Positions 5,095 through 6,091 of a stretch of 6,091 nt of DNA are shown here, one piece after another. The DNA comes from Candidatus Zixiibacteriota bacterium (GTDB lineage Bacteria > SM23-81 > DAOVCL01): contig DAOVCL010000125.1 in the NCBI GenBank assembly GCA_030670005.1, forward strand, positions 1 to 6,091. Direction: 5' to 3'. A program made the position numbers and the translations under genes. The notes under the pieces were generated by a model. It saw nothing but the letters and a program-made list of their open reading frames with translations. It had not been told where the DNA came from and ran no database searches. Position 1 is the stretch's first letter; each line of letters begins with the position of its first letter.

Positions 5095-6091
5095 TTATGA
5101 AGAGCTTAGGTAGGTCATTGCCTCCCCCACGGTGTAGTGGGAACCGGTTACACAGAGGAGCCCATCTGGGGGAAGGGATTGGAGGGCAAACCTTAGGGCC
5201 TGAGGTATATCTTCCTTTATCTGGTAGCCCCTTCTTTTAACATTTTGGGCCAAAATATGGGGGGAAACCGCCCTATCCGTAGAGGGCCGGGTGAGGATAA
5301 AGAGGCTTGCCTCCTCTTCCAACCTCCTGATCATCTGGGGGTAGTCCTTGTCCTCCATCACCCCAAAAAGGATAGTCTTCCTCCTCTGGGGGAATATCTC
5401 CCTCAATGTCCAGACCAATGCTTCTGTCCCTTGAGGATTGTGGGCTACATCCAGGATCAAGAGGGGTCTCTGGCCCCAGACCTGAAACCTCCCCGGCCAA
5501 TCCACCCCCCTCATTCCCTCCCTGATCTCCGATTCTTTAACCCTCCAACCCCTCTCTGCCAGCTCCTCCACGGCCATAATGGCCAGGGATCCATTCAAAA
5601 CCTGATGTCTGCCCAAGAGATTGAGCCAAATGCCTTTGTAGTGGTTGGATTGGGTGCGCAGGGAGAACTTAGTCCCCTGGGAGGACACCTCCTCGACTTG
5701 AAACCTTGCCTCCCTTCCCAAAAGGAGAAGAGGGGAACTCAGTTGTCTGCATCTTTCCTCTATCACCTTAAGGGGCTCCCTCTCCGTCACCCCACAGACT
5801 GTAGACACTCCTCGTTTGACGATAGCTGCCTTCTCCCTGGCAATCTGCAAAAGGGTAGACCCCAGATATTTGGTATGTTCAAGGGAGAGGTTGGTAATCA
5901 CCGAAACCACAGGGGAAAGCACATTTGTGGCATCAAGCCTCCCCCCCATCCCCGTCTCCACTACGGCCAAATCCACCCCTTCCTGGGCAAAGTGCTGGAA
6001 GGCAATGGCGGTTGAGACTTCAAAGAAGGTTATCCCCATCTTGCTGATGTAGTTCCTCTCCTCCTTGACGAACTCGGATACCCTCTCCTGG
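5095..6091 (-). CDS. folC: Folylpolyglutamate synthase / dihydrofolate synthase (5' end missing)
   Basis: FolC is a cytoplasmic Mur-ligase-family enzyme. It adds glutamate to dihydropteroate or to folate with ATP hydrolysis, forming and then polyglutamylating folates. The frame stays open to the window edge (17 codons before the ATG at 6037-6039), giving 331 residues of an expected 420-430; the ATP P-loop and N-terminus lie outside. Visible motifs, numbered from the edge: ETGMGGRLDATNV (45-57), the FolC signature; ITNLSLEHTKYLG (from about 65); IAREKAAIVK, whose K87 aligns with the carbamylated lysine of E. coli FolC (K188); GRHQVLNGSLA (about 160-170); WPGRFQV (from 198); DVAHNPQG (214-221), the Mur-type Asp-His-Asn motif at the C-terminal domain; GVMEDKDYP; and VTGSHYTVGE near the end. 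No internal break is seen. It converges on the acetyltransferase. Whether it is bifunctional cannot be told from this part. Confidence 0.95.
   Translation of the reverse strand, partial: QERVSEFVKEERNYISKMGITFFEVSTAIAFQHFAQEGVDLAVVETGMGGRLDATNVLSPVVSVITNLSLEHTKYLGSTLLQIAREKAAIVKRGVSTVCGVTEREPLKVIEERCRQLSSPLLLLGREARFQVEEVSSQGTKFSLRTQSNHYKGIWLNLLGRHQVLNGSLAIMAVEELAERGWRVKESEIREGMRGVDWPGRFQVWGQRPLLILDVAHNPQGTEALVWTLREIFPQRRKTILFGVMEDKDYPQMIRRLEEEASLFILTRPSTDRAVSPHILAQNVKRRGYQIKEDIPQALRFALQSLPPDGLLCVTGSHYTVGEAMTYLSSS

Noticed and set aside
5245..6015. Long plus-strand open frame opposite folC
   Set aside because: It is the antisense shadow of a gene with all expected FolC motifs; the translation is Pro- and His-rich and matches nothing recognised.

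Overview
The window reads as chromosomal DNA of an uncultivated bacterium of moderate G+C. AGG and ATA are frequent codons. The style of the polymerase gene and the number of short palindromic repeats between genes recall deltaproteobacterial-type and other sediment or subsurface lineages. That placement is an impression from sequence style and is not demonstrated.

Four protein genes are supported. A DNA polymerase III alpha-subunit gene (dnaE family, 5' end cut by the window) fills 1-1647. Its features match the shorter, accessory or DnaE2-like branch better than the main replicative DnaE. After a 322-base spacer rich in hairpins comes a two-gene unit on the same strand: a MATE-family multidrug/Na+ antiporter (1970-3349) and an overlapping two-domain GNAT acetyltransferase (3328-4233). 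The overlap implies co-transcription and translational coupling. On the opposite strand, reading in from the right edge, is folC (5095-6091, 5' end cut), encoding folylpolyglutamate/dihydrofolate synthase.

The acetyltransferase and folC converge on 861 bases (4234-5094) with no credible protein gene. This stretch is the unusual part of the window. In order it holds: a 105-bp element with 16-bp terminal inverted repeats and a terminator-like stem inside; a hairpin repeat found in two copies; a perfect 14-bp palindrome; one copy of a 14-bp direct repeat; a run of five consecutive hairpins, one closed by a GNRA tetraloop, which is a candidate structured RNA; a degenerate 10-bp tandem repeat; and an 11-bp stem with a GUAA loop followed by five Ts. 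Several of these palindromes start with TGTAGGG or TGTGGGA, like the compound palindrome downstream of dnaE, so they look like related dispersed elements.

The genes do not form one pathway. Replication or translesion synthesis (dnaE), export plus acetylation (MATE-GNAT) and folate metabolism (folC) appear to be neighbours only. The MATE-GNAT pair is the one likely functional unit. It is bracketed by the two copies of the 14-bp repeat, which may or may not be meaningful.
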